From Gammaproteobacteria bacterium (GTDB lineage Bacteria; Pseudomonadota; Gammaproteobacteria; JAJPIJ01): DNA of 64,000 nucleotides. Made by a program: the position numbers and the translations under genes. This document shows, piece after piece, positions 16,950 to 28,719 of this stretch (positions are counted from its first letter, which is position 1; each line of letters opens with the position of its first letter). The notes under the pieces were generated by a model. It saw only the letters and a program-made list of their open reading frames with translations. It ran no database searches and was not told the DNA's origin. The DNA lies in assembly GCA_022071965.1 (NCBI GenBank), contig JAJVIQ010000004.1, positions 62,001 through 126,000 on the forward strand, written 5' to 3'.

Positions 16950-17828
16950 ATGGAAATCACGGCATCGATGGTGAAGGAGCTGCGCGAGCGTTCCGGCGCC
17001 GGCATGATGGAGTGCAAGAAGGCGCTCGTGGAGAGCAGCGGCGACATGGAGGCCGCCGCGGAGTGGTTGCGCAAGAGCGGTATCGCCAAGGCGGTGAAGA
17101 AGTCCGCCCGGGTGGCGGCCGAGGGTGCCGTGGTCCTGAAACAGGCCGGCAGCAGGGCCGTCATCGTCGAGATCAACAGCGAGACGGACTTCGTCGCCAA
17201 GGACGAGAACTTCCGCCGCTTCGCCGAGGCGGTGGGCGATACGGTTCTGAACGCCCGGCCCGCGAATGTCGAGGCGCTGATGTCCGCCACCATCGCCGGC
17301 GGCGGCGAGACGGTCGAGATCGCGCGCACCGCGCTGGTGGCGAAGATCGGGGAGAACGTCTCGGTGCGGCGCTTCGTCAGCGTCGAGACCGCCGGCGGCA
17401 CGCTCGGCAGCTATCTGCACGGCACGAAGATCGGCGTGCTGGTGGACCTGAGGAACGGCGACGACGCGCTCGCCAGGGACATCGCCATGCATATCGCGGC
17501 CAGCAGGCCCATGTGCGTCGACGAGTCAGGAGTGCCCGCCGCGGTCATCGCCAAGGAGAGGGAGATCTATACCGCGCAGGTCCTCGAGGAAGGCAAACCC
17601 GCCAACATGGTCGGAAAGATCGTCGAGGGCAAGGTCAAGAAATACCTGGGCGAGGTCACGCTGCTGGGACAGCCCTTCGTGAAGGACGACAAGACCACCG
17701 TTGGCAAGCTGCTGCAGTCCAGGGGCGCGAGCGTCGCGTCCTTCGTGCGCATGGAGGTGGGCGAGGGTATCGAGAAGAAGGTCGAGGACTTCGCCGCCGA
17801 GGTCATGAAGCAGGCCCAGGGAGGCTGA
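16950..17828 (+). CDS. tsf: Translation elongation factor Ts
   Basis: EF-Ts exchanges GDP for GTP on EF-Tu. The 292-residue protein has the N-terminal UBA-like helix region (MVKELRERSGAGMMECKKAL), the signature SETDFVAKDENF that contacts EF-Tu, and the C-terminal dimerisation half. The ATG at 16950 is supported by GGAG at 16938-16941. A longer in-frame reading upstream has no family counterpart. The length is standard (E. coli 283). Confidence 0.98.
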   Translation: MEITASMVKELRERSGAGMMECKKALVESSGDMEAAAEWLRKSGIAKAVKKSARVAAEGAVVLKQAGSRAVIVEINSETDFVAKDENFRRFAEAVGDTVLNARPANVEALMSATIAGGGETVEIARTALVAKIGENVSVRRFVSVETAGGTLGSYLHGTKIGVLVDLRNGDDALARDIAMHIAASRPMCVDESGVPAAVIAKEREIYTAQVLEEGKPANMVGKIVEGKVKKYLGEVTLLGQPFVKDDKTTVGKLLQSRGASVASFVRMEVGEGIEKKVEDFAAEVMKQAQGG

Positions 17829-17834
17829 GCGCGC

Positions 17835-18572
17835 ATGACACCATCCCCGGGCACCGCGCCGCGCTACCGGCGCGTGCTGATCAAGCTGAGCGGCGAGGCT
17901 TTGATGGGGGCGGGCGAGTTCGGCATCGACCCGGCCGTGCTCGAACGTATCGCGGATGAGGTGGCGCAGATGGTCGCCGCCGGCGTCCAGGTCTCGATGG
18001 TCATCGGCGGCGGCAACATCTGCCGCGGCACCGGCCTCGCGGCGGCCGGCATGGATCGGGTCACCGGCGATCACATGGGCATGCTGGCCACCGTCATCAA
18101 CGCGCTGGCCCTGCAGGATGCCCTGGAGCGCCATGGCCTGTACGCGCGCGTCATGTCGGCCATCAAGATCAACCAGATCTGCGAGGACTACATCCGGCGG
18201 CGGGCGATACGCCACCTCGAGAAGGGGCGGGTGGTGGTCTTTGCCGCCGGCACCGGCAATCCGTTCTTCACCACCGATTCCGCCGCCAGCCTGCGCGCCG
18301 TCGAGGTGAGCGCCGATCTCCTCGTCAAGGCCACCATGGTCGATGGCGTGTACACCGCCGACCCGAAGCGCGACCCCGGCGCGCGCCGCTACGATCACCT
18401 CAATTACGACGAGGTTCTGGCCCGCAGGCTCGCGGTGATGGACGCGACCGCCGTGGTATTATGCCGCGACAATCGCATGCCGCTGCGCGTGCTCGACATG
18501 ACCAGCCCCGGCTCGATGTTGCGTGCCGTCATGGGGGAAAACGAAGGCACGCTGGTGGACTGCGCGACCTGA
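17835..18572 (+). CDS. pyrH: UMP kinase
   Basis: PyrH phosphorylates UMP to UDP, the gate to pyrimidine nucleotide pools. The 245-residue sequence has the amino acid kinase-type opening [11 protein letters not shown], the [10 protein letters not shown] glycine loop, [13 protein letters not shown] and the C-terminal block. The gene starts six bases after tsf stops and is followed by frr, the standard order. Confidence 0.98.
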   Translation: MTPSPGTAPRYRRVLIKLSGEALMGAGEFGIDPAVLERIADEVAQMVAAGVQVSMVIGGGNICRGTGLAAAGMDRVTGDHMGMLATVINALALQDALERHGLYARVMSAIKINQICEDYIRRRAIRHLEKGRVVVFAAGTGNPFFTTDSAASLRAVEVSADLLVKATMVDGVYTADPKRDPGARRYDHLNYDEVLARRLAVMDATAVVLCRDNRMPLRVLDMTSPGSMLRAVMGENEGTLVDCAT

Positions 18573-18595
18573 CGCCAAGCCCGGGAGGACCTTCG

Positions 18596-19153
18596 ATGAC
18601 AGACACCATCATCCGCGATGCCGATGCGCGCATGAACAGGGCGCTGGAGGCGCTCAAGCAGGAGTTCAGCCGCCTGCGCACCGGCCGCGCGAGCACGTCG
18701 CTGCTCGATCACATCCAGGTGGAGTGCTACGGCTCGAAGATGCCGCTCAACCAGACGGCGAACATCGCGGTGCAGGACGCGCGCACGCTGGCCGTCACCC
18801 CCTGGGACAAGAACATGGTCACGCCGGTGGAAAAGGCGATCCGCGAGGCGGGGCTGGGACTGAATCCCGTCACCGCCGGCACGGTCATACGGATCCCGCT
18901 GCCGCCGCTGACCGAGGAGCGCCGCAAGGAACTCACGAAGCTCGTACGCCACGAGACCGAGAATGCGCGCGTGGCGATGCGCAACGTCCGCCGCGACGCC
19001 TTGCAGCAGTTCAAGGACATGGTCAGGGACAAGAGGATCACGGAGGACGAGGAGAAGCGCGCCCACGATCGGGTGCAGAAGCTTATCGACGAGCACATCG
19101 CCAAGGCCGAAGAGCTCACCGCCAGGAAGGAAAAGGAGATCATGGAGGTCTGA
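18596..19153 (+). CDS. frr: Ribosome recycling factor
   Basis: RRF splits post-termination ribosomes together with EF-G. The protein has exactly 185 residues, the family norm, with the two-domain pattern: FSRLRTGRAS in helix 1, the small domain centred on YGSKMPLNQTANI, and the C-terminal long helices ending in KEKEIMEV. The ATG at 18596 follows GGGAGG at 18583-18588, seven bases away. Confidence 0.98.
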   Translation: MTDTIIRDADARMNRALEALKQEFSRLRTGRASTSLLDHIQVECYGSKMPLNQTANIAVQDARTLAVTPWDKNMVTPVEKAIREAGLGLNPVTAGTVIRIPLPPLTEERRKELTKLVRHETENARVAMRNVRRDALQQFKDMVRDKRITEDEEKRAHDRVQKLIDEHIAKAEELTARKEKEIMEV

Positions 19154-19210
19154 CGGGCATGGCGCGCCGCGCCCGCCCTCGCCCCTGCGCCCGGCTATGG
19201 TCAGGCCCTG

Positions 19211-19963
<753 letters not shown>

Positions 19964-20036
19964 ATCGGGCCGCGCGGCGGCCGGCGCGCGGGATCGGGCA
20001 TCGCCGCGCGGCGGCAGGTTCGCGTCATGGGGAGCA

Positions 20037-20891
20037 ATGGTGAGGATGGGCGGGCCGGGCACACGCTACGCGGAGTTGGTGACTCGCGTACTGACGGCGG
20101 CGGTGCTCATGGCCGCGAGCGCCGCGGCCCTGATGCTCTGCCCGACATCGCTCGTCGCAGCATTGTTCGGAGCCGTCGTCCTGCTCGGCGCCTGGGAGTG
20201 GTCCGCGCTGGCCGGGGTCACCGGCAGCGTCGCGCGCGCCGGTTACCTGGCCATCACCGCCGTGCTGCTTGCCGCCGTTTATGCATGGATCGGGGCGGGC
20301 GCCGCCGTGCTCATCGCGCTGCCCGCCCTCGCCTGGTGGGCCCTGGCCGCTTGCCTCGCCCTGCGCTACCAGCTCTCCGGCAGGCCTCCGCCGCGCGGGC
20401 TGTGGTGGCGCTTGCCGGCCGGATGGGTGATCATGCTGCCGGCCTGGGCGACGCTGATCTTCCTGCACCGCACGCACGGACCGGCCGGTGTCTTCGCCCT
20501 GCTGGCGCTCATCTGGGTGGCCGACAGCGCCGCCTATCTCTTCGGGCGCCGCTATGGGCGCCGACGGCTGGCGAGCCGCGTGAGTCCGGGGAAGAGCTGG
20601 GAGGGGCTCGTGGCTGCGGTCGTGGCCGCCGCGCTGTTCGCGGCGTGGAGCGCGGCGTGGGTGGCGGTGCCGGCGGGGTTGCGCTGGCATTACGCGCTGC
20701 TCGCCGTCGGCGTGGTACTGGTGTCCGTGGTCGGCGACCTTACCGAAAGTCTGTTCAAGCGCGCTGCCGGCCTGAAGGACAGCGGTTCGCTGCTCCCCGG
20801 GCATGGAGGTGTGCTCGACCGTGTGGACAGCCTGACCGCGGCCGCGCCGGCGTTCTTGTTGGGTTTGCACTGGTTGGAGGGTTCGGCGTGA
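20037..20891 (+). CDS. cdsA: Phosphatidate cytidylyltransferase
   Basis: CdsA makes CDP-diacylglycerol, the precursor of the membrane phospholipids. The protein of about 284 residues is a multi-span membrane enzyme with the C-terminal signature region: [23 protein letters not shown] and [15 protein letters not shown]. Possible starts are ATG 20037, GTG 20040 and ATG 20046; GGGGAG at 20029-20034 fits the last two slightly better. Its stop codon overlaps the dxr start. Confidence 0.95.
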   Translation: MVRMGGPGTRYAELVTRVLTAAVLMAASAAALMLCPTSLVAALFGAVVLLGAWEWSALAGVTGSVARAGYLAITAVLLAAVYAWIGAGAAVLIALPALAWWALAACLALRYQLSGRPPPRGLWWRLPAGWVIMLPAWATLIFLHRTHGPAGVFALLALIWVADSAAYLFGRRYGRRRLASRVSPGKSWEGLVAAVVAAALFAAWSAAWVAVPAGLRWHYALLAVGVVLVSVVGDLTESLFKRAAGLKDSGSLLPGHGGVLDRVDSLTAAAPAFLLGLHWLEGSA

Positions 20892-22069
20892 AAGGCGTGA
20901 CCATACTGGGTTCGACCGGCAGCATAGGCGTCAACACGCTCGACGTCCTCGGCCGCCATCCCGGGCAGTATCGCGTCGTCGCCCTGTCCGGCAACTCCAA
21001 TGTCGATGCGATGTGGGAGCAGTGCCGCCGGTTTGTCCCGGCCTGCGCCGTCATGGCGGACCCGGGCACGGCCCGCGAGCTGAGGCAGCGCTGTGCGCAG
21101 GCGGGACTTCGCACGGAGGTGCTCGAGGGGGTTGCCGGGCTCGAGACGGTGGCGAGCCTGCCGGAGACGGATTACGTCATGGCGGCCATCGTCGGGGCCT
21201 CCGGCCTGCTTCCCACGCTGGCCGCGGCGCGCGCCGGCAAGCGGGTGATGCTCGCCAACAAGGAGGCGCTGGTGATGTCCGGCCGCCTGTTCATGGAGGC
21301 GGTGCGCGACCACGGCGCCGAGCTGCTGCCGATCGACAGCGAGCACAACGCGGTATTCCAGTGCATGCCGCCCGGCTTCGAGCGCGGCCTGCCCGCGGTG
21401 GGGGTGCGGCGCATCCTGCTCACCGCGTCGGGCGGCCCGTTTCGCCGCACCCCGCTCAAGGAGCTCGCGGCGGTCACGCCGGACCAGGCGTGTGCGCATC
21501 CCAACTGGGTCATGGGGCGGAAGATCTCCGTGGACTCCGCGACGATGATGAACAAGGGCCTGGAGGTGGTGGAGGCCTGCTGGCTGTTCAATACGACGCA
21601 GGACAAGGTTGACGTGGTGCTGCACCCGCAGAGCGTCATCCACTCGATGGTCGAATACGTCGATGGCTCGGTGCTGGCGCAGCTGGGCAATCCCGACATG
21701 CGCACGCCCATCGCGCACGCGCTTGCCTGGCCGCACCGCATGGATTCCGGAGTGGCCGCACTCGATCTCCTCGACGTGGCCCGGCTGGATTTCGAGCGCC
21801 CCGATGCCCAGCGTTTCCCGTGTCTGCAGCTCGCCAGGCAGGCGATGATCGCCGGCGGCACCTCCACGGCGATCCTCAACGCGGCCAACGAGGTTGCGGT
21901 CGCGGCGTTCCTCGAGGGCAGGGCGGCGTTCCTCGACATCCCGCAGCTCATCGCGGCCGCACTCGACGGCATTGCCGCCGAACCGGCCGACAGTCTCGAT
22001 GCGGTGCTGGCCGCCGACGCCACCGCGCGCGACTTCGTGCACAAGCGCGTGGAGAGGAAGGCGGCGTGA
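20888..22069 (+). CDS. dxr: 1-deoxy-D-xylulose 5-phosphate reductoisomerase
   Basis: Dxr carries out the first committed step of the MEP isoprenoid pathway. The 393-residue protein opens with the NADPH-binding motif GSTGSIG and contains [11 protein letters not shown], the metal-site region [11 protein letters not shown], the flexible loop region containing [16 protein letters not shown], and [10 protein letters not shown]. The start is a GTG overlapping the cdsA stop by four bases (GTGA), so the two are probably coupled. Confidence 0.98.
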   Translation: MKGVTILGSTGSIGVNTLDVLGRHPGQYRVVALSGNSNVDAMWEQCRRFVPACAVMADPGTARELRQRCAQAGLRTEVLEGVAGLETVASLPETDYVMAAIVGASGLLPTLAAARAGKRVMLANKEALVMSGRLFMEAVRDHGAELLPIDSEHNAVFQCMPPGFERGLPAVGVRRILLTASGGPFRRTPLKELAAVTPDQACAHPNWVMGRKISVDSATMMNKGLEVVEACWLFNTTQDKVDVVLHPQSVIHSMVEYVDGSVLAQLGNPDMRTPIAHALAWPHRMDSGVAALDLLDVARLDFERPDAQRFPCLQLARQAMIAGGTSTAILNAANEVAVAAFLEGRAAFLDIPQLIAAALDGIAAEPADSLDAVLAADATARDFVHKRVERKAA

Positions 22070-23436
22070 GCATTCTGCACTCGATCGCGGCGTTCATCGT
22101 CGCCGTTGGCTTGCTGGTCACCATTCACGAGTTCGGACACTTCTGGGTGGCGAGGAAGCTCGGCGTGAAGATCCTGCGCTTTTCGATCGGGTTCGGCCGG
22201 CCGCTCTGGCGGCGGCGGTTCGGGCCCGACGGCACCGAGCTCGTGCTCGCCGCCCTGCCGTTCGGCGGTTACGTGAAGATGCTCGACGAGCGCGAGGGCA
22301 ACGTGCCGGCTGCCGAACTCGGGCGCGCCTTCAATCGCCAGGCGCTTTGGAGGCGCGGCGCCATAGTGCTGGCCGGGCCGATGGCGAACTTTCTCTTCGC
22401 GATCGTGGCCTACGCGGCCACCTACATGCTGGGGATCGAGGGCATCCGTCCGATCATCGGCGAGGTGGAGGTCGGGTCGATCGCGGAGAGCGCGGGCCTG
22501 CGCAAGGGACAGGAGATCCTCGCGCTGGGCGATGAACCCACGCCGACGTGGGGCAATTTCACCGAGGCGAGTTTCCACTACCTCCTCGAGGACGAGCCGC
22601 TGCCGCTCGAGGTCCGCAACCCCGACGGCACGATCGCCCGCGTCGCGCTGCCCGTCGGCAGCGGAGCGATCGACGACATGGCCGCCGGCCGCCTCTTTCG
22701 CAAGCTCGGATTCAGCGAATATTTCCCCGAACATGCGCCGGTCGTGAACCGGGTCATCGGCGGCGGCGCGGCCGAGCGCGCCGGACTGCGCGCGGGCGAC
22801 GTGCTCGCGCGCGTGGATGGCACGCGGGTCACGAGCCTCTCGCAGTTCATCAGCTACATCGAGGCACATCCCGGGCAGAGGATCGCGCTCGAGATCACGC
22901 GCGGCGGATCGACGATGAACGTGGAGGTCGTTCCGGATGCCGAAACGAAGGACGGCAGGACCGTAGGGCGCATCAAGGCCGAGCTCAAGGTACCGGAATA
23001 CGTCGGCGAGGAGCTGCGCAAGCTGGTGGCCACGGAACGATACGATCCACCTACCGCGATCGCGAAGGGCTGGCGCAAGACGATCGACACCTCGGTGCTG
23101 ACGCTGCGCCTGCTCGGCAAGATGCTCGTGCGCGAGGCCTCGATCGAGAACATCAGTGGTCCCATCAGCATCGCGAAGTTCGCCGGCGAGACCGCCTCGC
23201 TCGGACTTTCGGCGTTCGTCGGCTTTCTCGCGGTGGTGAGCGTGAGTCTGTTCGTGCTGAACATGCTTCCGATTCCGCTACTGGATGGCGGACACTTAAT
23301 GTATTACCTTATGGAGCTTGTCATGCGCCGGCCTGTGCCTGAGTCCGTGCAGGCCATCGGCCAGCAGGTGGGGATCGCATTGCTGCTGGCGTTGATGGGT
23401 CTGGCGTTCTACAACGATTTGACGAGGGTACTGTGA
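22066..23436 (+). CDS. rseP: RseP site-2 zinc metalloprotease
   Basis: RseP cleaves anti-sigma factor RseA within the membrane during the envelope stress response and clears signal peptides. The 456-residue protein has the zinc motif HEFGH in the first span, two PDZ domains between about residues 110 and 300, and the third zinc ligand region [11 protein letters not shown] near the C-terminus. The start is a GTG overlapping the dxr stop by four bases. Confidence 0.97.
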   Translation: MSILHSIAAFIVAVGLLVTIHEFGHFWVARKLGVKILRFSIGFGRPLWRRRFGPDGTELVLAALPFGGYVKMLDEREGNVPAAELGRAFNRQALWRRGAIVLAGPMANFLFAIVAYAATYMLGIEGIRPIIGEVEVGSIAESAGLRKGQEILALGDEPTPTWGNFTEASFHYLLEDEPLPLEVRNPDGTIARVALPVGSGAIDDMAAGRLFRKLGFSEYFPEHAPVVNRVIGGGAAERAGLRAGDVLARVDGTRVTSLSQFISYIEAHPGQRIALEITRGGSTMNVEVVPDAETKDGRTVGRIKAELKVPEYVGEELRKLVATERYDPPTAIAKGWRKTIDTSVLTLRLLGKMLVREASIENISGPISIAKFAGETASLGLSAFVGFLAVVSVSLFVLNMLPIPLLDGGHLMYYLMELVMRRPVPESVQAIGQQVGIALLLALMGLAFYNDLTRVL

Positions 23437-25784
23437 GGAGCGCGACGGGAAGGCAAATAGGAGAACTTGCACACGTCACTCGGTGGTTTCCGCGCCAAGC
23501 TAGAAAGTACTTTAAGAAAACACTCTACCTGGCTCTCATCACAATACTTGCAGCGCCTGCCTTTGCAGCATCATTCGTCGTCCAGGATATACGCCTGAAG
23601 GGCCTCTCGCGCATCTCCCCGGGTACGGTCTTCAATTATCTGCCCGTGAAGGTCGGCGATACCTTCGATGATCGGCGCTCCGCGGACGCCATCAAGGCGC
23701 TGTTCAAGACCGGGCTGTTCGAGGACGTGCAGCTCGAACGCGAGGGCGACGTGCTGGTGGTGATCGTCAAGGAGCGCGAGGCGATCTCGCAGATCACCTT
23801 CAGCGGCAACGACAACATGAAGACGGAGGATCTCACCAAGGCGCTGAAGGAGATCGGATTCGCCGAGGGCGAGGTCTACGACAAGTCCAGGCTCGACAAG
23901 GTCACCCAGGAGCTGAAGCGCCAGTACTTCGCGCAGGGCAAGTACGGCGTCAGGATCGACACGAAGGTGAGCAGGCTCGAGGGCAACCGGGTTGCCATCG
24001 CCATCGACGTCTCCGAGGGCAAGACCGCCCGCATCCGGCAGATCAACATCGTGGGCAACAAGGCGTTCGAGGACAAGACGCTGCTCAAGCAGTTCAAGCT
24101 GTCGACACCGACGATGTTCTCGTTCTTCACCAAGAACGATCAGTATTCCAAGCAGAAGCTCGCCGCCGATCTCGAGTCGCTGCGCTCGTACTATCTCGAT
24201 CGCGGCTATGTGAACTTCAACGTCGATTCCACGCAGGTTTCGATCACTCCGGACAAGAGCGACGTGTACGTCACCGTGAACATCTCCGAGGGCGACCTGT
24301 TCACGGTCTCCGACGTGAAGCTCTCCGGCCAGCTCATCGTGCCGCAGGAGGATCTCTTCAAGGTCGTCAGCATCCGCAAGGGCATGATCTTTTCGCGCAA
24401 GCTGGTGACCGAGAGCAGCAAGGGCATCACCGAGCGCCTCGGCGACGACGGCTATGCCTTCGCCAACGTCAATGCGGTGCCCGACATCAGGAACGAGGAG
24501 AAGACCGTCGCCATCACCTATTTCATCGACCCGGGCAAGCGCACGTACGTCCGACGCATCAACTTCTTCGGCAACACCCGCACGCGCGACGAGGTGCTGA
24601 GGCGCGAGATGCGCCAGCTCGAGGGCGCGTGGATATCCACCAGCAAGATAAACCGCTCCAAGGTGCGGCTGCAGCGCCTGGGCTACTTCGAGTCGGTCAA
24701 CGTCGAGACGCCCGCGGTCCCCGGCACCACCGACCAGGTCGACGTGAACTTCACGGTCGTCGAGCGCGCCTCCGGGAACCTGCTGCTGGGCCTCGGCTTC
24801 TCCCAGTCCCAGGGCGTCATCTTCAACAGCCAGGTCACCCAGGACAACTTCCTCGGATCGGGCAAGCGCCTGGACTTCGCGTTCAACAACAGCGACGTCA
24901 ACCGGACGTATCGCCTCGGGTACCTGAACCCGTACTGGACCGTGGACGGGGTGAGCCGGGGCATACACGCCGGTTACCGCGAGACCGACGCCGCGAGCGC
25001 CAACGTCACCGAGTATGATTCCGCAGTCCTCAATGCCGGAGCGGAATTCGGCATCCCGCTGACGGAGTTCAATACCCTGAACGTGGGCGTGGATTTCGAG
25101 AATACCCAGCTCGACATCAACGAGTTCGCCTCCGAGCAGGTGCGCGACTTCGTGGATCGCGAGGGCGATGAATTCAATACCGTGCGATTTTCGGGAAGCT
25201 TCGCCTATGACACGCGCAACAAGGCGATACTCCCCGATCGCGGCACCCTGCACCGCATCCGCTCGGAGATCGCGGTCCCGGGCGGGGATCTCGAGTACTA
25301 CAAGGTCGACTACGATGCGCGCTGGTTCTATCCGATCACCAGCCGATACACGCTGGCGCTGCAGGGCCGCGTCGGTTACGGTGACAGCTACGGCGACACC
25401 GAGGTGTTCCCGTTCTTCGAGAATTTCTACGCGGGCGGCCCGCGCTCGGTGCGCGGCTACGAGGACAACACGCTGGGACCCAAGGACAGCCGCGGCGACG
25501 CGCTGGGAGGCAACCTCCTCGTAGTCGGCAACGCCGAGGTGATCCTGCCAGTCCCCTTCCTGCAGGACATCGAATCGCTGCGCATCAGCGGATTCGTCGA
25601 CGCCGGCAACGTCTATGGCGTCGACGAGGATTTCGACGCCGGCACCATTCGTTATTCCGCGGGGCTTTCCGGGCTCTGGCTGTCGCCGTTCGGCGTGTTG
25701 ACAGTCAGCGTGGCGCAGCCCTTCAATACGCAGGACGGTGATAGCGAACAGCCGTTCCAGTTCACGTTCGGCACGAGTTTCTGA
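23433..25784 (+). CDS. bamA: BamA, outer-membrane beta-barrel assembly factor
   Basis: BamA inserts beta-barrel proteins into the outer membrane. The 783-residue protein has a signal peptide (hydrophobic core [15 protein letters not shown]), five POTRA domains to about residue 410, and a 16-strand barrel with the VRGY motif in loop 6 ([12 protein letters not shown]). It ends in the canonical Phe (FTFGTSF). The GTG at 23433 overlaps the rseP stop; that makes the signal-peptide N-region about 30 residues long. The first 100 bases are noticeably less GC-rich than the surroundings. Confidence 0.97.
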   Translation: MRSATGRQIGELAHVTRWFPRQARKYFKKTLYLALITILAAPAFAASFVVQDIRLKGLSRISPGTVFNYLPVKVGDTFDDRRSADAIKALFKTGLFEDVQLEREGDVLVVIVKEREAISQITFSGNDNMKTEDLTKALKEIGFAEGEVYDKSRLDKVTQELKRQYFAQGKYGVRIDTKVSRLEGNRVAIAIDVSEGKTARIRQINIVGNKAFEDKTLLKQFKLSTPTMFSFFTKNDQYSKQKLAADLESLRSYYLDRGYVNFNVDSTQVSITPDKSDVYVTVNISEGDLFTVSDVKLSGQLIVPQEDLFKVVSIRKGMIFSRKLVTESSKGITERLGDDGYAFANVNAVPDIRNEEKTVAITYFIDPGKRTYVRRINFFGNTRTRDEVLRREMRQLEGAWISTSKINRSKVRLQRLGYFESVNVETPAVPGTTDQVDVNFTVVERASGNLLLGLGFSQSQGVIFNSQVTQDNFLGSGKRLDFAFNNSDVNRTYRLGYLNPYWTVDGVSRGIHAGYRETDAASANVTEYDSAVLNAGAEFGIPLTEFNTLNVGVDFENTQLDINEFASEQVRDFVDREGDEFNTVRFSGSFAYDTRNKAILPDRGTLHRIRSEIAVPGGDLEYYKVDYDARWFYPITSRYTLALQGRVGYGDSYGDTEVFPFFENFYAGGPRSVRGYEDNTLGPKDSRGDALGGNLLVVGNAEVILPVPFLQDIESLRISGFVDAGNVYGVDEDFDAGTIRYSAGLSGLWLSPFGVLTVSVAQPFNTQDGDSEQPFQFTFGTSF

Positions 25785-25849
25785 GAAGGGCGACCGGCGC
25801 GTGGGGCCGAGGGCGCCCCGCAATGATTTCACATCTGGAGTAGCAAACC

Positions 25850-26368
25850 TTGAAGGCCAAATTGATCTTTTCATTCATGACGTTGTTGGCGGTCATGGCG
25901 TTGCCTGGCACCGCCAGCGCCGAACTCAAGATCGGCGTGGTGAACGCCATCAAGATACTCGAAGGGGCTCCGCAGGCCGAGGCCGCGCGCAAGCAGCTGG
26001 AGAAGGAGTTCGCCTCCCGCGATCGCGACCTCGTCGCGCGCCAGAAGACCATCAAGGAGATGGAGGACCGGCTCGCGCGCGACGGCGCCACGCTGAGCGA
26101 GGCCGACGCGCGCAAGCTGGAGCGCGACATCGTGTCGAAGCGGCGCGATCTCAAGCGCGATCAGGACGAATTCCGCGAAGACGTGAACCTGCGCCGCAAC
26201 GAGGAGTTCGGCAAGATCCAGAAGGAGATCGTGCAGTCGATCCAGGACGTGGCCAAGTCGGAGGGTTACGATCTCGTCCTGGGCGAGGGCGTGATCTACG
26301 CCAGCGACAAGACGGACATCACCAACGCCGTGCTGGAACGTCTGCGCAAGGGCAGCAGCTCGCCGTAG
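25850..26368 (+). CDS. skp: Skp/OmpH periplasmic chaperone
   Basis: Skp holds unfolded outer-membrane proteins on their way to BamA. The 172-residue protein has a signal peptide ending near TASAELK, the short beta motif [11 protein letters not shown], then long charged helices that form the tentacle coiled coils. The start is a TTG at 25850, supported by GGAG at 25837-25840 nine bases upstream; no suitable ATG exists. The bamA-skp-lpxD order is the standard one. Confidence 0.95.
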   Translation: MKAKLIFSFMTLLAVMALPGTASAELKIGVVNAIKILEGAPQAEAARKQLEKEFASRDRDLVARQKTIKEMEDRLARDGATLSEADARKLERDIVSKRRDLKRDQDEFREDVNLRRNEEFGKIQKEIVQSIQDVAKSEGYDLVLGEGVIYASDKTDITNAVLERLRKGSSSP

Positions 26369-26408
26369 TCGCCGGGCAGCAGCGGGCACACGTGCTGCAG
26401 ATGTCCCG

Positions 26409-27413
26409 ATGAAGGTGACGCTGAAGGAGCTGGCCGAACGCACGGGTGCGGCTCTGCGCGGCGACGCGGATATCGCCATCACCGGCATCGCCACCCTCGA
26501 TCGGGCGCAGGCCGGCGATCTCGCCTTCCTGTACAACCGCCGCTATCGCAAGTTTCTCTCGGTGACGGGCGCGTCGGCTGTGCTGCTGGCGCCGGCCGAC
26601 GCCGCCGACTGCCCGGTGCCTGCCCTGGTCATGGACAACCCGTACCTCGGTTATGCGAGGGCCGCGGCCCTGCTGGCGCCGAAGCTGCCGGTCAGCCCCG
26701 GCATACACCCGAGCGCGCACGTGGACGCCGCGGCCCGCGTCGACGCCTCCGCCAGCATCGGGCCGCACGCGATCCTCGAGGCGGGCGTGGAGATCGGCGA
26801 GCAGGTCGTGATCGGCGGCAGCTCCGTCATCGGGCGCGACTCGCGCATCGGCGACCACACGATCGTGAGGCCGGGGGCGTGTCTCTACCACGGCGTGACC
26901 GTGGGCAGGCGCTGCCTGATACACTCCGGCGCGGTGATCGGCGCCGACGGATTCGGCTTCGCGCGTGACGGGACCCAATGGGTCAAGATCCCGCAGGTCG
27001 GCGGGGTGCACATCGGCGATGACGTGGAGATCGGCGCCAACAGCACGATCGATCGCGGCGCGCTGAAGGACACCGTCATCGAGGACGGCGTGAAGATCGA
27101 CAACCTCGTGCAGATCGGCCACAACGTGCGCATCGGCGCGCAGAGCGCCATCGCCGGCTGCACGGGCATCGCGGGCAGCACCACGTTGGGCAGGCGCTGC
27201 CTCATCGGCGGGGCGGTGGGTATCGCCGGCCACATCGAGATCTGCGACGATGTGACCGTGCTGGCCAAGAGCGGCGTGCACAAGTCGATACGGAAGCCGG
27301 GCGTGTACTCCTCCGGCTGGCCGGTACAGGAGGCACGCACCTGGCATCGATACCTGGCGGCCATCGCGCGACTGGCGCGCGGGCGCGGCAAGACCGGGGA
27401 AGCTTCGGAGTAA
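26409..27413 (+). CDS. lpxD: LpxD, UDP-3-O-acyl-glucosamine N-acyltransferase
   Basis: LpxD adds the second acyl chain in lipid A synthesis. The 334-residue protein has the N-terminal uridine-binding domain ([35 protein letters not shown]) followed by left-handed beta-helix hexapeptide repeats from about residue 100. It includes GADGFGFA and the catalytic-His block QIGHNVRIG, and ends in a short helical tail. The next gene is fabZ, 10 bases on. Confidence 0.97.
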   Translation: MKVTLKELAERTGAALRGDADIAITGIATLDRAQAGDLAFLYNRRYRKFLSVTGASAVLLAPADAADCPVPALVMDNPYLGYARAAALLAPKLPVSPGIHPSAHVDAAARVDASASIGPHAILEAGVEIGEQVVIGGSSVIGRDSRIGDHTIVRPGACLYHGVTVGRRCLIHSGAVIGADGFGFARDGTQWVKIPQVGGVHIGDDVEIGANSTIDRGALKDTVIEDGVKIDNLVQIGHNVRIGAQSAIAGCTGIAGSTTLGRRCLIGGAVGIAGHIEICDDVTVLAKSGVHKSIRKPGVYSSGWPVQEARTWHRYLAAIARLARGRGKTGEASE

Positions 27414-27423
27414 CGGAAAAACA

Positions 27424-27897
27424 ATGTCGAACACCGGCTCATCCGAACCCGTGCAGATGGATATCCACCGGATCCTCCACCTGCTGCCGCACCGTTATCC
27501 GTTTCTGCTGGTGGATCGCGTGATCGAATGCCGCGCGTGGGAGTCGATCCGCGCACTGAAGAACGTTTCCATCAACGAGCCTTTCTTCCCCGGGCACTTC
27601 CCCTACCGCCCGATCATGCCCGGCGTGCTCATCCTGGAGGCCATGGCGCAGGCCACCGGGCTGCTTGCCTTCCACTCGCTGGGCGAGAACGCCGAGGACG
27701 GCATCATGTATCTGCTGGTCGGTGTGGACAAGGCGCGGTTCAAGCGCCCCGTGGAGGCGGGCGATCAGCTCGTCATGGAGATCCGGCTGAAGCGCGAGCT
27801 GAAGGGGATCTATCGTTTCGAGGGCACCGCGACCGTGGCGGACCGCGTCGTCTGCACGGCGGAGTTCATGACCACCAAGAGTCATATCGAGAAGTAG
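27424..27897 (+). CDS. fabZ: 3-hydroxyacyl-ACP dehydratase FabZ
   Basis: FabZ dehydrates beta-hydroxyacyl-ACP in fatty-acid elongation. The 157-residue hot-dog protein contains the LLPHRYPFLLVDRV opening, the active-site His in PGHFPYRPIMPGVL and the Glu in ILEAMAQ. Its place between lpxD and lpxA lets the cell balance the 3-hydroxyacyl-ACP pool between lipid A and phospholipid. Confidence 0.97.
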   Translation: MSNTGSSEPVQMDIHRILHLLPHRYPFLLVDRVIECRAWESIRALKNVSINEPFFPGHFPYRPIMPGVLILEAMAQATGLLAFHSLGENAEDGIMYLLVGVDKARFKRPVEAGDQLVMEIRLKRELKGIYRFEGTATVADRVVCTAEFMTTKSHIEK

Positions 27898-27932
27898 CGG
27901 CCGCCATTGCCGGCGGCCATCGGGGAGGCGAC

Positions 27933-28703
27933 GTGATCGATACGCGTGCAGTCATCTCGCCGCAGGCGCGCATCGGGGAGAGCGTATCCATCGGGCCGTG
28001 GTGTCTCGTCGAGGGCGAGGTGAGCATCGCCACGGGGACCACCGTCGCCCCGCATGTCGTCATCCGCGGCCCGACCCGTATCGGGCGGGACAACCGCATT
28101 CATTCCTTCTGCGTGATCGGCGGGGATCCGCAGGACAAGAAATACGGCGGCGAGGTCACGCGGCTGGAGATTGGCGACCGCAACACCATCCGTGAACATT
28201 GCACCATCAATCGCGGCACCATCCAGGGCGGCGGCGTCACCAGACTCGGCAACGAGAACTGGATCATGGCCAACGTCCACGTCGCTCACGACTGCCTGAT
28301 CGGCAACGGCGTGGTGATGGCGAACAACACGGCGGTCGCCGGGCACGTGGTCATCGACGACCATGCCACCCTCGGCGGCTTCACCGCGGTGCATCAGTTC
28401 TGCCGCATCGGCGCCTACAGCTTCACCGCGATCGCCTCGGCGGTCACCCGCGACGTGCCGCCGTACGTGATGATGGCCGGCAACTCCGCATCCGTGCACG
28501 GCCTCAATCGGGAAGGCCTGAAGCGACACGGCTTCAGCTCGGAAGCCGTCGAGACCCTGAAGCGGGCCTACAAGATCCTCTACCGCTCCGGCCTCGCGCT
28601 CAGCGAGGCGCTGGCGCAACTGGAGGAGATGGCCGCCTCCTCTCCGGAGGTGCGCCGGCTGGCGGATTTCGTCGCGGCCTCCACGCGCGGCATCGCGCGG
28701 TGA
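27933..28703 (+). CDS. lpxA: LpxA, UDP-GlcNAc acyltransferase
   Basis: LpxA starts lipid A synthesis by acylating UDP-GlcNAc. The 256-residue protein is mostly left-handed beta-helix hexapeptide repeats (IGESVSIGPWCLVEG onward), with the catalytic-His region NVHVAHDCLIG and a helical C-terminal domain (LNREGLKRHGFS). The GTG at 27933 is the start, five bases after GGGGAGG; no ATG is available nearby. Confidence 0.97.
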   Translation: MIDTRAVISPQARIGESVSIGPWCLVEGEVSIATGTTVAPHVVIRGPTRIGRDNRIHSFCVIGGDPQDKKYGGEVTRLEIGDRNTIREHCTINRGTIQGGGVTRLGNENWIMANVHVAHDCLIGNGVVMANNTAVAGHVVIDDHATLGGFTAVHQFCRIGAYSFTAIASAVTRDVPPYVMMAGNSASVHGLNREGLKRHGFSSEAVETLKRAYKILYRSGLALSEALAQLEEMAASSPEVRRLADFVAASTRGIAR

Positions 28704-28719
28704 GGTGGGCGGGGCCGCC

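Noticed and set aside
23571-25874. 767-codon open frame on the minus strand
   Set aside because: It is antisense to bamA, which has clear POTRA and barrel features.
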